Of a stretch of 6,370 nt of DNA, positions 5,770-6,370 are shown piece after piece. Position 1 is the stretch's first letter. Each line of letters begins with the position of its first letter. Below the pieces are notes generated by a model, which did no database searches, was not told the DNA's origin, and was given only the letters and a program-made list of their open reading frames with translations. The stretch is from Chloroflexi bacterium RBG_13_46_14 (lineage in GTDB: Bacteria > Chloroflexota > Dehalococcoidia > Dehalococcoidales > UBA2162): the NCBI GenBank assembly GCA_001796415.1, contig MGML01000031.1, forward strand, positions 1-6,370, in the 5' to 3' direction. The translations under genes were made by a program, and so were the position numbers.

Positions 5770-6195
5770 TTATTCCTTGGAGCGGACTCCTCTAAAAATC
5801 CCGGTTGCATAATCCCCGAACTTCATTTCACCCGCTATCTCGTTTCCCGCTATCGCCGCTGAGAATTCAATCTGCAATTCGGTCGCTGACCTGATATCCG
5901 GATGGGGCGGCTCCATTATAAATTCAGAAAGAGAATCTGAAATAAAATTACCGAGTTTCTTGAAAAATCCACCCCCGGAATCTTCATCTTCATCTGTATT
6001 AACCGATTCCGGCGTCAGCACCACCGTCCAGGCAACATCATTTCCTCTCACGCTTCCACCGCTGAAATCATGTTTACCCAACGGCCCGTCGATAGTCCCT
6101 CCAAGAGAATTCCCCTCCGTTTTCAAGGTTATCGACAACGAACGTATCCCTTCCGGCATCGAAACTTCGACATTGTATGTACCGTCTACAGCCAT
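5770..6195 (-). CDS. Small two-half beta-rich protein of unknown function with a central insertion
   Basis: I do not recognise a named function. The 141 residues alternate short beta-type stretches with Gly-Asn and Gly-Asp turns: LKTEGNSLGGTIDGP (24-38), FSGGSVRGNDVAWTV (44-58) and, near the end, LQIEFSAAIAGNEIAGEMKFG (107-127). From memory it resembles short Chloroflexota proteins of about 100 residues that start MAVDGTW and end with a GxF-x-G-x-R block. This copy differs by roughly 40 extra residues in the middle (62-103): an acidic run (TDEDEDS), three glycines, a likely amphipathic helix (FFKKLGNFISDSLSEFI, 77-93) and a proline-rich exit. There is no signal peptide. GAGG at 6203-6206 lies 7 bases before the ATG at 6193-6195, which supports the start. 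It is the first gene of the minus-strand run and appears to have its own promoter. Confidence 0.8.
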   Translation of the reverse strand: MAVDGTYNVEVSMPEGIRSLSITLKTEGNSLGGTIDGPLGKHDFSGGSVRGNDVAWTVVLTPESVNTDEDEDSGGGFFKKLGNFISDSLSEFIMEPPHPDIRSATELQIEFSAAIAGNEIAGEMKFGDYATGIFRGVRSKE

Positions 6196-6244
6196 TGTTC
6201 CACCTCACCTGACTACTTAATGTATGGGTAAATAACCTACTTCC

Positions 6245-6253
6245 AGTATACCA
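6245..6253 (-). promoter_or_regulatory. Extended -10 promoter for the small beta-rich protein
   Basis: The minus strand reads TGGTATACT here: an extended -10 element (TG, one base, then TATACT, complement of 6245-6250). No good -35 box is seen, which is common for extended -10 promoters. The leader would be about 43 bases. Confidence 0.5.
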
Positions 6254-6300
6254 GAAATCCGGTTTTCTTAATTCTGCTTATGTTCTTCTTCCCCGTATTG

Positions 6301-6306
6301 TATAAT
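6301..6306 (+). promoter_or_regulatory. Consensus -10 box for the gene at the right edge
   Basis: TATAAT is a perfect -10 match; the -35 region (TTATGT at 6278-6283) is poor. Transcription would start near 6313. It overlaps the ATG at 6305-6307, which would then not be in the transcript. Confidence 0.45.
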
Positions 6307-6334
6307 GACTAAAACAGATGCTGGAGTAGATGTC

Positions 6335-6370
6335 TTGGATTCACCTGTCGAAGCATTCATAGATATAGAA
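6335..6370 (+). CDS. Start of a plus-strand gene, possibly a DEDD-type 3'-5' exonuclease (cut by the window edge)
   Basis: Only the first dozen codons are visible and the frame is open to the edge. Read from the TTG at 6335 the protein is (M)DSPVEAFIDIE. The block AFIDIE is what precedes TTGL in the first metal-binding motif of DEDD-type exonucleases and of YprB-like RNase H-fold proteins, whose N-termini often look like this. GGAG at 6323-6326 lies 8 bases before the TTG. An in-frame ATG at 6305-6307 would add ten residues (MTKTDAGVDV), but it has no ribosome site and sits inside a perfect TATAAT. The existence of a gene is likely; the function rests on a very short match. Confidence 0.4.
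   Translation, partial: MDSPVEAFIDIE

Noticed and set aside
5960..6220. Open frame of 86 codons on the plus strand
   Set aside because: It mirrors the small beta-rich protein gene, which has a good ribosome site and a recognisable repeat pattern.
1..6370. tRNA, rRNA, CRISPR array, insertion sequence or phage genes
   Set aside because: I saw no cloverleaf, spaced direct repeats, transposase or integrase motifs, or terminal inverted repeats on either strand.

Overview
The window is a piece of bacterial chromosome carrying ordinary protein-coding genes at high density. No RNA gene, insertion sequence, CRISPR array or phage gene is visible. Base composition looks moderate and even throughout. 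The best guess for the source is an uncultured Chloroflexota, probably of the class Dehalococcoidia. This rests on the cyclophilin that begins MKYSEPP, on the small protein that begins MAVDGTY, and on several acyl-CoA and lipid genes near each other. It comes from remembered family resemblance, not from a search.

Left part (1-1183): a diacylglycerol-kinase-type lipid kinase runs off the left edge on the minus strand. It is divergent from a plus-strand membrane phosphatase of the PAP2 superfamily. Middle (1220-3318): an AMP-forming acyl-CoA synthetase lies on the minus strand. Divergent from it, across a 128-bp spacer with well-formed overlapping promoters, is a 120-residue protein with a DCDD...HAWN...EPQ signature. 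That signature suggests a stand-alone papain-like domain related to the C-terminal domain of the Marasmius oreades agglutinin.

Right part (3322-6195), all on the minus strand, in transcription order: a small two-half beta-type protein of unknown function, a PIG-L/LmbE zinc deacetylase, a cyclophilin, a VOC (glyoxalase-fold) protein and a PlsY-like glycerol-3-phosphate acyltransferase. This is probably not one operon. Likely promoters are visible before the first protein, before the deacetylase and before the VOC gene. That leaves two short pairs (deacetylase with cyclophilin, VOC with PlsY-like) and one single gene. At the right edge a plus-strand gene begins; its first residues (EAFIDIE) resemble the first motif of DEDD-type exonucleases.

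Lipid metabolism is the only theme that recurs: lipid kinase, lipid phosphatase, acyl-CoA ligase and PlsY-like acyltransferase. These genes lie in separate transcription units, so a shared pathway is inference. The items most worth a second look are the papain-like 120-residue protein, the altered active-site motifs of the PlsY-like protein, and the roughly 40-residue insertion in the small protein at 5770-6195.
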